From Glycomyces sambucus (GTDB lineage: Bacteria; Actinomycetota; Actinomycetes; Mycobacteriales; Micromonosporaceae), in contig NZ_FNGF01000008.1 of NCBI RefSeq assembly GCF_900102815.1, positions 166,872 through 230,871 of the forward strand: a stretch of 64,000 nt of DNA, read 5' to 3'. The first letter of the stretch is position 1. Each line of letters begins with the position of its first letter. Shown piece by piece: positions 32,356 through 41,124 of this stretch. Position numbers and translations under genes: made by a program. The notes under the pieces are model-generated. The model ran no database searches, had not been told where the DNA came from, and saw only the letters and a program-made list of their open reading frames with translations.

Positions 32356-35100
32356 GTGCTGTACGGACGCGACACCGAGACCGCCGCCCTCGCCGACCGC
32401 CTCGCCCGGGCCCGCGAGGGCCGCGGATCGGCCGTCGTCGTGCGCGGCGAGGCCGGGATCGGCAAGTCGAGCCTCGCGGCCGCCGCCGCCGAGGCCGCCG
32501 CCGACTTCACCGTCCTGCGCTGCACCGGCGTCGAGTCCGAGCACTCCTGGTCCTTCGCGGGCCTCCAGGCGCTCCTGCTGCCGCTCGCCGCGCACCTCGA
32601 CACCATCCCCGACCACCACGCGTGCGTCCTCTCCCGGACCCTCGGCCTCGCCGCCGCCCCCGACAAGGCCGCCGTCCCCGGCGACCTGCGGTTCGTCGTC
32701 GGCCTCGCCGCCCTCAGCCTCCTCGGCGCCGCCGCGGCCGTGCGGCCGGTCCTGTGCGTCGTCGACGACGCCCACTGGCTCGACCCCGACTCCGCGGCCG
32801 TCCTGCTGTTCCTCGCCAAGCGCCTCGCGGCCGAACCGGTCGCCATGCTCCTCACCGTCCGCGAGGGCTACGCCCCCGACTTCCCCACCCCCGGCCTCGA
32901 CGAGATGCGCCTGGGCCCCCTCGACGACGAGGCCGCCGGAGCCCTCCTGTCCGCCCGCCTCGGCGCACTGCCCTTCAACGCCCGCAACCGGGTCCTGCAC
33001 TCCGCCGAAGGCAACCCCCTCGCGCTCCTGGAACTCCCCGCGGTCGAACCCGAGGCCCGCCTCGCCGCCGACTGGGCCGGCCCCCGGTCCACCACCACCC
33101 GCCTCAAGCAGGTCTTCGGCGACCGCATCGACGGCCTCCCCGAACCCACCCGCACCCTCCTGCTCCTCATCGCCGCCGACGACACCGCCGACACCGCGCT
33201 CGTCCTCGACGCCGCCGGGAAGCTCGGCGCCCAGCTCACCGACCTCGCCCCCGCCGAGGCCGACGACCTCGTCCGCTTCCAGGCCGGCCGCTTCACGTTC
33301 GGACACCCCCTCATCCGCTCCGCCGCCTACCAGGGCGCGCCCGTCCACCGCCGCCTCGAAGCCCACCGGACCATGGCCGACGTCATGGACCCCGAGGACC
33401 ACCGCCGGCCCTTCCACCTCGCCGCCGCCGCGACCGGCCCCGACGAGACCGTCGCCGCCGCCCTCGAAGCCTCCGCCGAATGCGCCTCCACCTGCGGCGG
33501 CCACGGCGTCGAGTACGCCACCTTCGAACGCGCCGCCGCCTTCACCCCCGAAGGGCCCGAACGCGGCCGCCGCCTCCTGCGCGCCGCCGAAGCCGCCGTC
33601 GCGGCCGGCAACGGCCCCAAGGCGAGAGAGCTGTGCTTCCAGATCGGCCGCTCCACGAGCGACCGGGCCGTCCACGCCCGCGCCACCCTCATCGCCGCCC
33701 TCGTCGCCACCTGGGACAACGACGTCCGCGAGGCGTACCGCCTCTACATGGAGGCCGCCGACCACTACACCGCCGCCCAGCCCGAGGCCGCCGGCTACCC
33801 GCTGTTCCGCGCCGTCGAACTCTCCTGGCAGGCCGGGGACTTCTCCCGCGCCGAGGTCGCCGCCGAGCACGCCGAGCGCCTCGCCATCGACCACTCCCCG
33901 TGGGTGCGCGACCTCGCCGCCGCCACCGCCGGGTTCAACCGCTCCTGCGCCATCACCGTCACCGACGCCGTCGCGGCCCTGCGCCGCCTCATCGACATCC
34001 ACGTCGGCTTCGGCGAGGCCGTCACCCCCGAGAACCGCGCCATGGTCGCCTGGTGGCAGACCCTCGTCGGCGACATCCCCGCCGCCGAGCAGACCGCCGC
34101 CGCCACCGTCCGCCTCGCCCGCCAGACCGGCGCCGCCGGGGCCCTGCCGCGCTCGCTCACCCTCCACGCCGTCACCGAGTTCCACCGCGGCCGCTGGAAG
34201 GACGCCGAAGCGCTGGCGGGCAACGCCGTCGAACTCTCGGTCGAGCTGGGCCAGAAGATCGGCCCAGTCAAGGCCCGCGCCTACGTGCTCGCCCCCATCG
34301 CCGCGCTCCGCGGCGAGCGGGCGCTGGTCCGCGAGCTCGTGGAGGCCGCCGCGCTCGACTCGCCCGGCAGCAACCCGGTGCCCATCGACATCGCCACCGC
34401 GGTCCTCGACTTCTCCTTGGGACGCAACGAGGAGGCGCTGGACCACTTCATGGTCCACCTGGACTCCAGCGCCCCCGGCGACGCGCTCGGGTACGTGCCG
34501 TTCGCCGTCGAGGCGGCCGTCCGCGCCGGCGACCCCGGCCGCGTCGAGGCCGCGTTCGGCTGGTTCACCGAGTGGGCCGAGGCCGCCGGCCGCGACCACC
34601 TGGCCGCGCTGGTCGAGCGCTGCCGGGGGCTCCTCGCGGCGGACGCCGACGCGGGCGCGCACTACGAGCGGGCCGCCGCGCTCCACCGCGCCGCCGAGCT
34701 CGCCGACGCCGGGGGCGGCTTCCCGTTCGAGGCCGCCCGCACCGACCTGCTCCTGGGCGAGTGGCTGCGCCGGGCCCGCCGCGTCAACGAGGCGAAGACC
34801 CGGCTCCGTTCGGCCGCGGCGGTGTTCGAGCGCCTCGGGGCCGAGCCGTGGGCCGAGCGGGTCCGCCGCGAGCTGCGCGCCGCGGGCGACGCCGGCCCGG
34901 TGGAGGCGGCCCCCGACCTCGCCGGGAAGCTCACTCCCCAAGAGCTGCAAGTGGTCCGCCTCGCCGCCGCGGGCCTGAGCAACCGCGAGATCGGCGAGCA
35001 GCTCTACCTGAGCCCGCGCACCGCCGGATACCACCTGTACAAGGCGTACCCGAAGCTCGGCGTCGCCTCCCGCACCGAACTCGCGAAGCTGGGTCTCTGA
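32356..35100 (+). CDS. LAL-type LuxR-family regulator 2
   Basis: A 914-residue paralogue of the LAL protein at 26638. Walker A GEAGIGKSS is at 31-39, Walker B VLCVVDDAHWLD near 135, then the long helical middle, then the LuxR HTH (LTPQELQVVRLAAAGLSN, ending YPKLGVASRTELAKL). It lacks the 30-residue N-terminal extension of its partner. GTG 32356 comes seven bases after TACCGT (32343-32348), so translation is probably leaderless. The 3' 70 bp of the two genes are nearly identical at DNA level. Confidence 0.92.
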   Translation: MLYGRDTETAALADRLARAREGRGSAVVVRGEAGIGKSSLAAAAAEAAADFTVLRCTGVESEHSWSFAGLQALLLPLAAHLDTIPDHHACVLSRTLGLAAAPDKAAVPGDLRFVVGLAALSLLGAAAAVRPVLCVVDDAHWLDPDSAAVLLFLAKRLAAEPVAMLLTVREGYAPDFPTPGLDEMRLGPLDDEAAGALLSARLGALPFNARNRVLHSAEGNPLALLELPAVEPEARLAADWAGPRSTTTRLKQVFGDRIDGLPEPTRTLLLLIAADDTADTALVLDAAGKLGAQLTDLAPAEADDLVRFQAGRFTFGHPLIRSAAYQGAPVHRRLEAHRTMADVMDPEDHRRPFHLAAAATGPDETVAAALEASAECASTCGGHGVEYATFERAAAFTPEGPERGRRLLRAAEAAVAAGNGPKARELCFQIGRSTSDRAVHARATLIAALVATWDNDVREAYRLYMEAADHYTAAQPEAAGYPLFRAVELSWQAGDFSRAEVAAEHAERLAIDHSPWVRDLAAATAGFNRSCAITVTDAVAALRRLIDIHVGFGEAVTPENRAMVAWWQTLVGDIPAAEQTAAATVRLARQTGAAGALPRSLTLHAVTEFHRGRWKDAEALAGNAVELSVELGQKIGPVKARAYVLAPIAALRGERALVRELVEAAALDSPGSNPVPIDIATAVLDFSLGRNEEALDHFMVHLDSSAPGDALGYVPFAVEAAVRAGDPGRVEAAFGWFTEWAEAAGRDHLAALVERCRGLLAADADAGAHYERAAALHRAAELADAGGGFPFEAARTDLLLGEWLRRARRVNEAKTRLRSAAAVFERLGAEPWAERVRRELRAAGDAGPVEAAPDLAGKLTPQELQVVRLAAAGLSNREIGEQLYLSPRTAGYHLYKAYPKLGVASRTELAKLGL

Positions 35101-35151
35101 GCTCCGCCGCTGAGATCCGCCGCTGAGACCTGGCTCTGACGCGCCTCCGAC

Positions 35152-35928
35152 CTAGAGCCCCTTGCGGTCCAGGAACTCCAGGACCGCGCGGTGCCACTCG
35201 TCGGGCCGCTCGGCCATGAGGACGTGCCCGGCCGCGATCTCGGTGTACTCGGCGCCGGGGATGCGCTCGGCCAGGAACCGGTGGTTCGCGGGGTCGACCA
35301 GCAGGTCCTCGGTGGCGGCGATGACGAGGGTCGGGACGGCGACGCGGGCGAGGTCCGCGGTCGTGTCGGCCGCCCGCCCGAGGGCCGCCTGCGGGAGGAT
35401 GCCGTCGTGGACGCGCGCGGCGATCATGTCGACCGAGGCCGCGACCGCCTCGGGCGCAAGGCCGTTCGTGAAGGAGGCGCTGAACGCCGCGTACATCGCG
35501 AGCCTCGCGAACGCGTCCCGGTCGCCCGCGCGCAGCAGCGCGGTCCACAGGTCGAACGCCAGCCGCAGCCGGTGGTCGGCGCGGGCGATCCCGGCCGCGA
35601 GGACCAGTCCGGCGACCCGGTCGGGGTGGCGCACCGCGGCCCGCACCGCGACGGCCGTGCCCAGGGAGAACCCGACGATCGTGAAGCGCTCGGTGGCGGC
35701 CGCGGCGACCAGCGCGTCGGCGAGGCCGTCGAGGTCGAGGGGCGTGTCGTCGGTCGGGTAGCCGGAGGCGGTGACCGTGTGGCCCTGGGCGAGCAGCGGG
35801 ATGAGCGAACCGAAGTTCGACTCGATGCTCCCGCTGGCGCCGTGGGCGAGGACGACACCGGGGCCGGAGCCGGTGACGCTGGTGGACAGGAGGATCGGGT
35901 GCGCGATGCCGCTGGAAATGTTCGTCAT
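35152..35928 (-). CDS. Alpha/beta-hydrolase-fold protein
   Basis: A hydrolase of 258 residues. The nucleophile elbow is GFSLGTAVAVR (Ser near 94), the oxyanion region HGASGSIESN, the acid in VIAATEDLLVDP and the catalytic His in AAGHVLMAE. Substrate unknown. It is divergent from a MerR-type regulator, with a perfect 18-bp palindrome set inside its overlong promoter spacer, so it is very probably activated by that regulator. TAACGT (35936-35941) is seven bases from the ATG. Confidence 0.9.
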   Translation of the reverse strand: MTNISSGIAHPILLSTSVTGSGPGVVLAHGASGSIESNFGSLIPLLAQGHTVTASGYPTDDTPLDLDGLADALVAAAATERFTIVGFSLGTAVAVRAAVRHPDRVAGLVLAAGIARADHRLRLAFDLWTALLRAGDRDAFARLAMYAAFSASFTNGLAPEAVAASVDMIAARVHDGILPQAALGRAADTTADLARVAVPTLVIAATEDLLVDPANHRFLAERIPGAEYTEIAAGHVLMAERPDEWHRAVLEFLDRKGL

Positions 35929-35935
35929 GGCCGCG

Positions 35936-35968
35936 ACGTTATGGCTTCACACCAGTGTGAAGGTCCAA
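35936..35968 (-). promoter_or_regulatory. MerR-type promoter with 18-bp palindrome between -35 and -10
   Basis: The palindrome CTTCACACCAGTGTGAAG (35945-35962) is perfect. On the minus strand TTGGAC (complement of 35963-35968) precedes it, and TAACGT (complement of 35936-35941) or CATAAC (35938-35943) follows. The spacer is therefore 19-21 bp, longer than the 17-bp optimum. Long spacers with a central dyad are the hallmark of MerR-activated promoters. Confidence 0.75.
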
Positions 35969-35985
35969 CACATGTGACGGAGGCC

Positions 35986-36357
35986 ATGGTGCTGATCGGC
36001 GAGCTCGCGCGGCGCACCGGGGTGAGCACCCGGCTGCTGCGCTACTACGAGGAGCAGGAGCTCCTTGTCCCGCACCGGGACGCGAACGGGTACCGGCGCT
36101 ACGCCGCGGACGCCCCCGAGCGGGTCGGGCACATCCGGCGGTTCCTGGAGTCGGGCCTGACCTCGCGGGAGATCCGCGAGATCATGCCGTGCGTGTGCGC
36201 GAAGGGCGTGCGCCACTGCGACCACTCCAAGGCCGTCCTCGACGACGGCCTCGACCGCCTCGACCGGCAGATCGCCGACCTCGCCTCGAAGCGCGACCTC
36301 CTCGCCGAGCAGGTCGGCCAGGTGGAGCGCGCCCCCTTCAGGCCCGGACCGCTGTAG
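35986..36357 (+). CDS. MerR-family transcriptional regulator
   Basis: A 123-residue MerR-type regulator. The winged HTH reads IGELARRTGVSTRLLRYYEEQELLVP (in part), with GYRRYAADAPERVGHIRRF next. The effector tail contains three Cys and a His-Cys pair (MPCVCAKGVRHCDH), so a metal or thiol-reactive signal is possible. The dimer helix follows. Start uncertain: ATG 35986 has GGAGG only two bases upstream, and GTG 35974 is an alternative. It is divergent from the hydrolase that it likely controls. Confidence 0.88.
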   Translation: MVLIGELARRTGVSTRLLRYYEEQELLVPHRDANGYRRYAADAPERVGHIRRFLESGLTSREIREIMPCVCAKGVRHCDHSKAVLDDGLDRLDRQIADLASKRDLLAEQVGQVERAPFRPGPL

Positions 36358-36502
36358 CGGCCGCCGCCGGCACCGCCGCTGCCGCCATCGCCATCGCCTC
36401 CACTGAGGTCGCGGCCGCCCGCACGCGGTGCACCGGCGCCGCTTCCCGAGCGCGTGCTCGCGAAGCCCAGGTCGGCCCCGCCGCGGCCGTTGCGACCGCC
36501 CG

Positions 36503-37912
36503 TCAGCCCCGGCGGGCCCACGTGCGCGCCGCGGCCTGCTTGGCATCGTTGATGGTCTCGACCTCGACCACCTCGATGCGGTGCCGCTCCGACACCGATC
36601 CCTTGGGGACGATCGCGGTCTTGAAGCCGAGGCGCGCCGCCTCGCTCACGCGCCGGTCGGCGTTCACGGTGCGCCGCACCTGGCCCGTCAGGCTCACCTC
36701 GCCGATCGCCACCAGGTCCGCGCTCACCGCGATGTCCTGGTCGGCGCTCACCAGCGCGAGGGCGAGCGCGAGGTCCGAGGCCGGTTCGCGCACCCGGATG
36801 CCGCCGATCGTGGTCGCGTACACCTCGCGGTCGAGCATCCGCATCCCGCTGCGGCGCGTGAGGACCGCGAGGATCATGTTCAGGCGGGCCAGGTCGAGGC
36901 CCGAGACGGTGTGGCGCGGGACCGCGCCGTCCTTCACCGACTTGCCGAGCAGGGCCTGGATCTCGACCGGCACGGCCCGGCGGCCCTCCATCGTCACGGT
37001 CACGCAGGTGCCGGGCGTGGGCTCGGTCGGGGCGTCGTCGAGGAACAGCCCGGAGGGGTCGGCGAGCGAGACGATCCCGTCCTCGGTCATCTCGAAGCAG
37101 CCGACCTCGTCGGAGGGGCCGAAGCGGTTCTTGACGCCGCGCAGCAGGCGCAGCATCGAGTGCCGGTCGCCCTCGAAGTGCACGACGGTGTCGACCAGGT
37201 GCTCCAGGGCGCGCGGCCCGGCGATGTTCCCGTCCTTGGTGACGTGCCCGACCAGGATCACGGCCATGTTGCGCGCCTTGGCCTCCTGGGTGATGGCGGT
37301 GGCGACGGCCTTGACCTGGGTGACGCCGCCGGGGACGCCGTCAGTGTCGGGGGCGAGGACCGTCTGGACCGAGTCGAGCACGAGCAGGCCCGGCTTGACG
37401 TCGTCGATGTGCCCGAGCACGGCGCCGAGGTCGGTCTCCGCGGCGAGGTACAGCTCCTCGGAGAGGCACCCGGTCCGGTCGGCGCGGCGGCGCACCTGGG
37501 CCGCGGACTCCTCGCCGGTGGCCACGAGCGCGCGCCCGTACCCGGCCTCGCCGAACCGGTGCGCCACTTCGAGGAGCAGCGTCGACTTGCCGACGCCCGG
37601 CTCACCGGAGATGAGGGTCACGCCGCCGGGGACGATGCCGCCGCCCATGACGCGGTCGAACTCGCCGATGCCGGTGGGCAGGCTCGCGGCCTGCTCCCCG
37701 GAGACGGTGCCGATCTTCAGCGCTGGCATCGCGGGGCGGCGCGCGGCGGTCGCGCCGCCACCGCCGCCGCCCGGGCCCGCGGCCTGGCGCGGCGGCGCGG
37801 CGGTCTCCTCCATGGAGCCCCACTCGCCGCACTCGGGGCACTGGCCGACCCACTTGGGGACGCGGGCCCCGCATGCCCCGCAGGCGTAGGCGATTCGCTG
37901 GCTCTTCGGCAT
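36503..37912 (-). CDS. radA: DNA repair protein RadA
   Basis: A RecA-related branch-migration helicase for recombination intermediates, 469 residues, normal length. The C4 zinc finger has Cys11, Cys14, Cys25 and Cys28 (CGACGARVPKWVGQCPECGEW, given in part), Walker A GEPGVGKST at 103-111, the RadA motif KNRFG near 255, and a C-terminal Lon-like domain. A Gly-rich linker (GPGGGGGGA) separates the finger from the ATPase. The promoter matches the DNA-damage type (37919-37940) and the mRNA is leaderless. Confidence 0.96.
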   Translation of the reverse strand: MPKSQRIAYACGACGARVPKWVGQCPECGEWGSMEETAAPPRQAAGPGGGGGGATAARRPAMPALKIGTVSGEQAASLPTGIGEFDRVMGGGIVPGGVTLISGEPGVGKSTLLLEVAHRFGEAGYGRALVATGEESAAQVRRRADRTGCLSEELYLAAETDLGAVLGHIDDVKPGLLVLDSVQTVLAPDTDGVPGGVTQVKAVATAITQEAKARNMAVILVGHVTKDGNIAGPRALEHLVDTVVHFEGDRHSMLRLLRGVKNRFGPSDEVGCFEMTEDGIVSLADPSGLFLDDAPTEPTPGTCVTVTMEGRRAVPVEIQALLGKSVKDGAVPRHTVSGLDLARLNMILAVLTRRSGMRMLDREVYATTIGGIRVREPASDLALALALVSADQDIAVSADLVAIGEVSLTGQVRRTVNADRRVSEAARLGFKTAIVPKGSVSERHRIEVVEVETINDAKQAAARTWARRG

Positions 37913-37918
37913 GGCGCC

Positions 37919-37940
37919 AGCTTACGGGCCGGGGCCGACA
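37919..37940 (-). promoter_or_regulatory. PafBC/RecA-NDp-like promoter of radA
   Basis: On the minus strand TGTCGGCC (complement of 37933-37940) is followed after eight bases by TAAGCT (complement of 37919-37924), and six bases later by the radA ATG. Mycobacterial RecA-independent damage promoters have TTGTCRGTG, eight bases, then TAnnnT. Identity of the regulator here is inferred. Confidence 0.65.
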
Positions 37941-37972
37941 GCCCGCTGTTCGAAGCGCCGCCCCGGCCGCCA

Positions 37973-37994
37973 TGTCGGACCCCTCCGGCACCAT
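37973..37994 (+). promoter_or_regulatory. Second TGTCGGAC motif in the radA/HAD spacer
   Basis: TGTCGGAC (37973-37980), eight bases, then CACCAT (37989-37994). It faces the HAD gene but is 120 bp upstream of its ATG, and the first base of the hexamer is off consensus. It resembles the start of the three-copy element but lacks its conserved downstream part. Confidence 0.35.
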
Positions 37995-38115
37995 TGCAGA
38001 CCGGGGGCCCGTCCCCGGGGGCCGCGCGGCTCTCGCCGTGCCCGGCGCCCGACACGGTCCGGTGCCGTGGGACAAGTGGGCGAAAGCGGTTTGCCGCGCT
38101 GTCTAGACTGGCGGC

Positions 38116-38982
38116 ATGAACGCAGCGGAGCCCCGCAACGGATCAACGGCACTCTCGCTCGAACCGGCTCCCGCCCCGGAGCGGTCGCGCGGCGGCGCGG
38201 TCTTCTTCGACCTGGACAAGACGATCATCGCGAAGGCGAGCAGCCTCGCGTTCTCGCGGCCGCTCTACCAGGGCGGCCTGCTCGCCCGCCGCGACGTCCT
38301 CAAGGTCGGCTACTCCCACCTGCTGTTCCGCCTCGGCGGGTCCGCGGACGAGGCGCAGATGGCGCGCACCCGCGACGCGGTCGCGGAGCTGTCGCGCGGC
38401 TGGCCCGCCCACGAGGTCAGGGCGATCGTCGAGGAGACCCTCGAGGAACTGATCGCGCCCGCGGTGTACGCGGAGGCGGCGGCGCTCATCGAGGCGCACC
38501 GCTCGGCGGGGCGCGCGGTGGTCCTGGTGAGCGCGTCGGGCGAGGAGATGGTGGCGCCGATCGGGCGGATGCTCGGGGCGACCGACGTGATCGCCTCGCG
38601 CATGGTCGTCGGCGCCGACGGGCGCTACACCGGCGAGGTCGACTTCTACGCGGCCGGCCCGGCGAAGGCCGAGGCGATGCGGGCGTTCGCGGCCGAGCGC
38701 GGCATCGACCTGGGGGCGTCGTTCGCGTACTCCGACTCGATCACCGACGAGCCGATGCTCCGCGCCGTGGGCTTCCCGCGGGCGGTCAACCCCGACCGGG
38801 GCCTGCGGCGCCTCGCCCAGGAGGAGGGGTGGCCGCAGCTGACGTTCCGGCGCCCGGTGGCCCTGCGCCCGCAGCTGTCCGGGCCCAGTCCGCTCAAGGT
38901 CGCGGCCGTCGGCGCCGGTGTTGCGGCTGTTGCCTACGTGGTGTGGCGAGTGTGGAGGGACCGGCGGCTCCGGACCGCTTGA
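38116..38982 (+). CDS. HAD-IB family phosphatase with C-terminal membrane anchor
   Basis: A HAD-superfamily subfamily IB hydrolase (SerB/CicA-like), 288 residues. Motif I FFDLDKTII contains the nucleophile Asp, motif II is LVSASGEE, and motif IV is YSDSITDEPML. The C-terminal stretch VAAVGAGVAAVAYVVWRVW followed by RDRR is a single membrane helix, so the catalytic domain is tethered on the cytoplasmic face. Substrate unknown, possibly phospholipid head-group or amino-acid phosphate. TAGACT (38104-38109) six bases before the ATG suggests leaderless expression. Confidence 0.9.
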   Translation: MNAAEPRNGSTALSLEPAPAPERSRGGAVFFDLDKTIIAKASSLAFSRPLYQGGLLARRDVLKVGYSHLLFRLGGSADEAQMARTRDAVAELSRGWPAHEVRAIVEETLEELIAPAVYAEAAALIEAHRSAGRAVVLVSASGEEMVAPIGRMLGATDVIASRMVVGADGRYTGEVDFYAAGPAKAEAMRAFAAERGIDLGASFAYSDSITDEPMLRAVGFPRAVNPDRGLRRLAQEEGWPQLTFRRPVALRPQLSGPSPLKVAAVGAGVAAVAYVVWRVWRDRRLRTA

Positions 38983-39016
38983 GCAGCGCTTTCCGCAGAT
39001 GGGTAGCCTCAGCGGG

Positions 39017-40036
39017 ATGGAACGCAAACAACCGGCCCGACTGGCCGATGTCGCCCGAGCCGCCGGCGTCTCGGTGGCCACCGCTTCCCGCGTGCTCAAC
39101 GGCTCCCCGCACCGGGTGAGCGACCAGCTCAGCGAGCGGGTGCGCGAGGCGGCGCGCCGGTTGCGGTACGCCCCCAACGTGGGCGCCCAGGTGCTCGCGC
39201 GGGCGACGTCCCAGACCGTGGCCCTGCTGCTCCACGACGTGACCGACCCCTACTTCGGGCAGATCGCCGGGGGCGTCCTCGCGGAGGCGGCCCGCCGGAA
39301 CGTGCGCGTCCTCATCGCCGACACCGGCATCGACCCCGACTCCGAGATCCAGCACCTGGACTCGCTGCGCGGCTACCGGCCGCGCGCGGTCATCGTCGCC
39401 GGGTCGCGGACCACGGACAAGGCCGCCGAGCAGCGGCTCTCCGAGCACCTGTCGGACCTGCTGGAACTGGGCGCGACCGTGGTCTCGGTGGGGCAGCCGG
39501 GCCTGCCCGGGCGGGTCGTGCGCCCCGCCAACCGAGAGGGCGCGGCCGGACTGGCGCGGTACCTGTCCGAGCTGGGCCACCGCCGCTTCGCCGTGGTCGC
39601 CGGCCCCGAGCAGCTCCAGGTGGTGCGCGAGCGCCGCGAGGGGTTCCTGTCGGCGCTGCCGGAGGACGCCGAGGTCGTGCACGTCCCCGCCGAGTTCACC
39701 CGCGACGGCGGCTACCAGGCCGGGCGCTTCCTCCTCGACGGCGGGAAGCTGCCGACCGCGGTGTTCGTGACCTCCGACGTGCAGGCCACGGGCCTGTGCA
39801 CGGCCCTGCGCGAGGGCGGCGTGAGCATCCCCGAGCAGGTCTCGGTGGCCGGGTTCGACGACATCCCGATCGTGCGCGACCTCACCCCGTCGCTGACGAC
39901 CGTGGCCCTCCCGCTGCACGACATGGGCGTGCGCGCCTTGGAGGCGGCGCTGGTGGAGGACGAGGAGTACCCCGAGGAGCTGTCGGTCGAGGCCGAGCTC
40001 ATCGAGCGCGACTCGACGGCCCGGCCGCGCCCCTGA
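39017..40036 (+). CDS. LacI-family transcriptional regulator
   Basis: A LacI/GalR repressor of 339 residues. HTH: LADVARAAGVSVATASRVLNG, with the hinge helix APNVGAQVLARATSQTV. The periplasmic-binding-like effector domain follows (LLLHDVTDPYFGQIAGGV, FVTSDVQATGL, VAGFDDIPIVRDLTPSLTTV). It is a sugar-responsive type, but no sugar gene is adjacent, so the target is elsewhere or distant. ATG 39017 lies seven bases after TAGCCT (39004-39009); leaderless. Confidence 0.92.
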   Translation: MERKQPARLADVARAAGVSVATASRVLNGSPHRVSDQLSERVREAARRLRYAPNVGAQVLARATSQTVALLLHDVTDPYFGQIAGGVLAEAARRNVRVLIADTGIDPDSEIQHLDSLRGYRPRAVIVAGSRTTDKAAEQRLSEHLSDLLELGATVVSVGQPGLPGRVVRPANREGAAGLARYLSELGHRRFAVVAGPEQLQVVRERREGFLSALPEDAEVVHVPAEFTRDGGYQAGRFLLDGGKLPTAVFVTSDVQATGLCTALREGGVSIPEQVSVAGFDDIPIVRDLTPSLTTVALPLHDMGVRALEAALVEDEEYPEELSVEAELIERDSTARPRP

Positions 40037-40578
40037 GGCGGCCCGGAACCGATTCGCTCCGTGCAGGGCGGGACCGATGGGCCCCGCCCTTCGGCTTGTC
40101 CCGAATGTGGGATTTCTCAACTTCATGTAACCGAGCGGAAACACCACTGGGCCGCATTCCTTGCCGACGCGCGCTAACATCATGAATCAGAGCTGTTCTA
40201 TATATTGGGACGTCGATCGATCGATGCGGGTGAATCCGCTCTCACCGTGAATTCGGCAACCGCTTAAATATAGGGAGATGTAGATATAACTCCTGGTAGT
40301 GCGGCTTCAACTGAATAGCCGATCCTGCGGCCTGCGAAATGACCAAGTGTCGGCGGTGGCCCCGCTGGCAGTGCAGGCGTAATCTCGGCTGTGGATCCGG
40401 GACGGGCCGTGGTGCAGCCCGATTCGCGATCCAACGGAACCGAAAGCCTTTGCGAGCCGGAAGCGTCGTCGTTACCGCCCGGCCACACCGCGGAGGCATA
40501 TTCAGGGTTGGAACTGGATTAATGGGCAGTGCGGCCGAATCCGGTTCCGACTGGAACCAATCCGGAAGGAACACGATC
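40037..40578. other. Long AT-richer intergenic region
   Basis: About 540 bp without a convincing gene, roughly half A+T over 40110-40440, in sharp contrast to the flanks. It contains a hairpin after lacI (40065-40090), a TCGATCGATCGA palindrome (40213-40224), and several AT-rich hexamers (TATATATTG near 40201, TTAAATATAG near 40265). It could hold promoters, a small RNA or a decayed insertion. No start codon with a good ribosome site leads a plausible frame. Confidence 0.5.
40065..40090 (+). terminator. 8-bp hairpin after lacI-family gene
   Basis: AGGGCGGG (40065-40072) pairs with CCCGCCCT (40083-40090) across a 10-base loop, 28 bp after the stop codon. Moderate candidate. Confidence 0.45.
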
Positions 40579-40938
40579 ATGGTGCGAGTCACCGTCGAGG
40601 CAGAGACGCCAGTCTCGCCGGTCAGCGGCGAAACGCTCTCCAAATCCGACGCGGAGCGCATCGCGGGTGTCCTCAAAGCACTCGCCGATCCGAACCGCCT
40701 CCAGCTCATCAGCCTCATCCAGGCTGCTCCCGAGCAGGAAGCATGCGTCGCCGAGCTGACCGAGCCCCTCGGACTCTCTCAGCCCACCGTCTCCCACCAC
40801 CTGCGCATCCTCGCCGAGGCGGGGGTCGTCCAGCGCGACAAGCGCGGGGTGTGGGCCTACTTCCGCCTCGTCCCCGAGACGATGCGGATCGTCGCCGACC
40901 TGCTGACGCCGCCCAAGCGGCGCCCGCGTCGCCGGTGA
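40579..40938 (+). CDS. ArsR/SmtB-family winged-helix regulator
   Basis: A 119-residue ArsR-type regulator. The wHTH shows LADPNRLQLISLIQ, then ELTEPLGLSQPTVSHHLRILAEAGVV and the wing RDKRGVWAYFRL. One Cys stands at the start of the alpha-3 region (EACVAEL) where arsenic/cadmium sensors have a CxC pair. The second Cys is absent, so metal sensing by that site is doubtful. GGAAGGA is eight to nine bases before ATG 40579. No metal-resistance gene is adjacent. Confidence 0.9.
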   Translation: MVRVTVEAETPVSPVSGETLSKSDAERIAGVLKALADPNRLQLISLIQAAPEQEACVAELTEPLGLSQPTVSHHLRILAEAGVVQRDKRGVWAYFRLVPETMRIVADLLTPPKRRPRRR

Positions 40939-41124
40939 GCCGCGCGGACGCCGGGGCCGGACCGGGACCGGGTGCGAACCCGGGCCCGGACCGGCCGCGG
41001 ACGTCCCGTCCCGCGGCACCGCGCGTCCCGACCCCCGGTCGGGTGCGCGGCCACGCTCCGTCCCAAACTGATAACTGAAAAACGCGATCTCGACGGCGCT
41101 CGCGCCAGGTCATACACTCGTCAC

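Noticed and set aside
36358..36502. Extra small gene between merR and radA
   Set aside because: The stretch is a Pro/Ala/Arg-coding GC repeat in every frame with no ribosome site; it looks like a convergent spacer.
30112..40112. Identical 16-mer TGTCCCGAATGTGGGA at 30112-30127 and 40097-40112
   Set aside because: In 64 kb about one 16-base match is expected by chance, and only the first copy is a full palindrome, so a shared operator is not supported.
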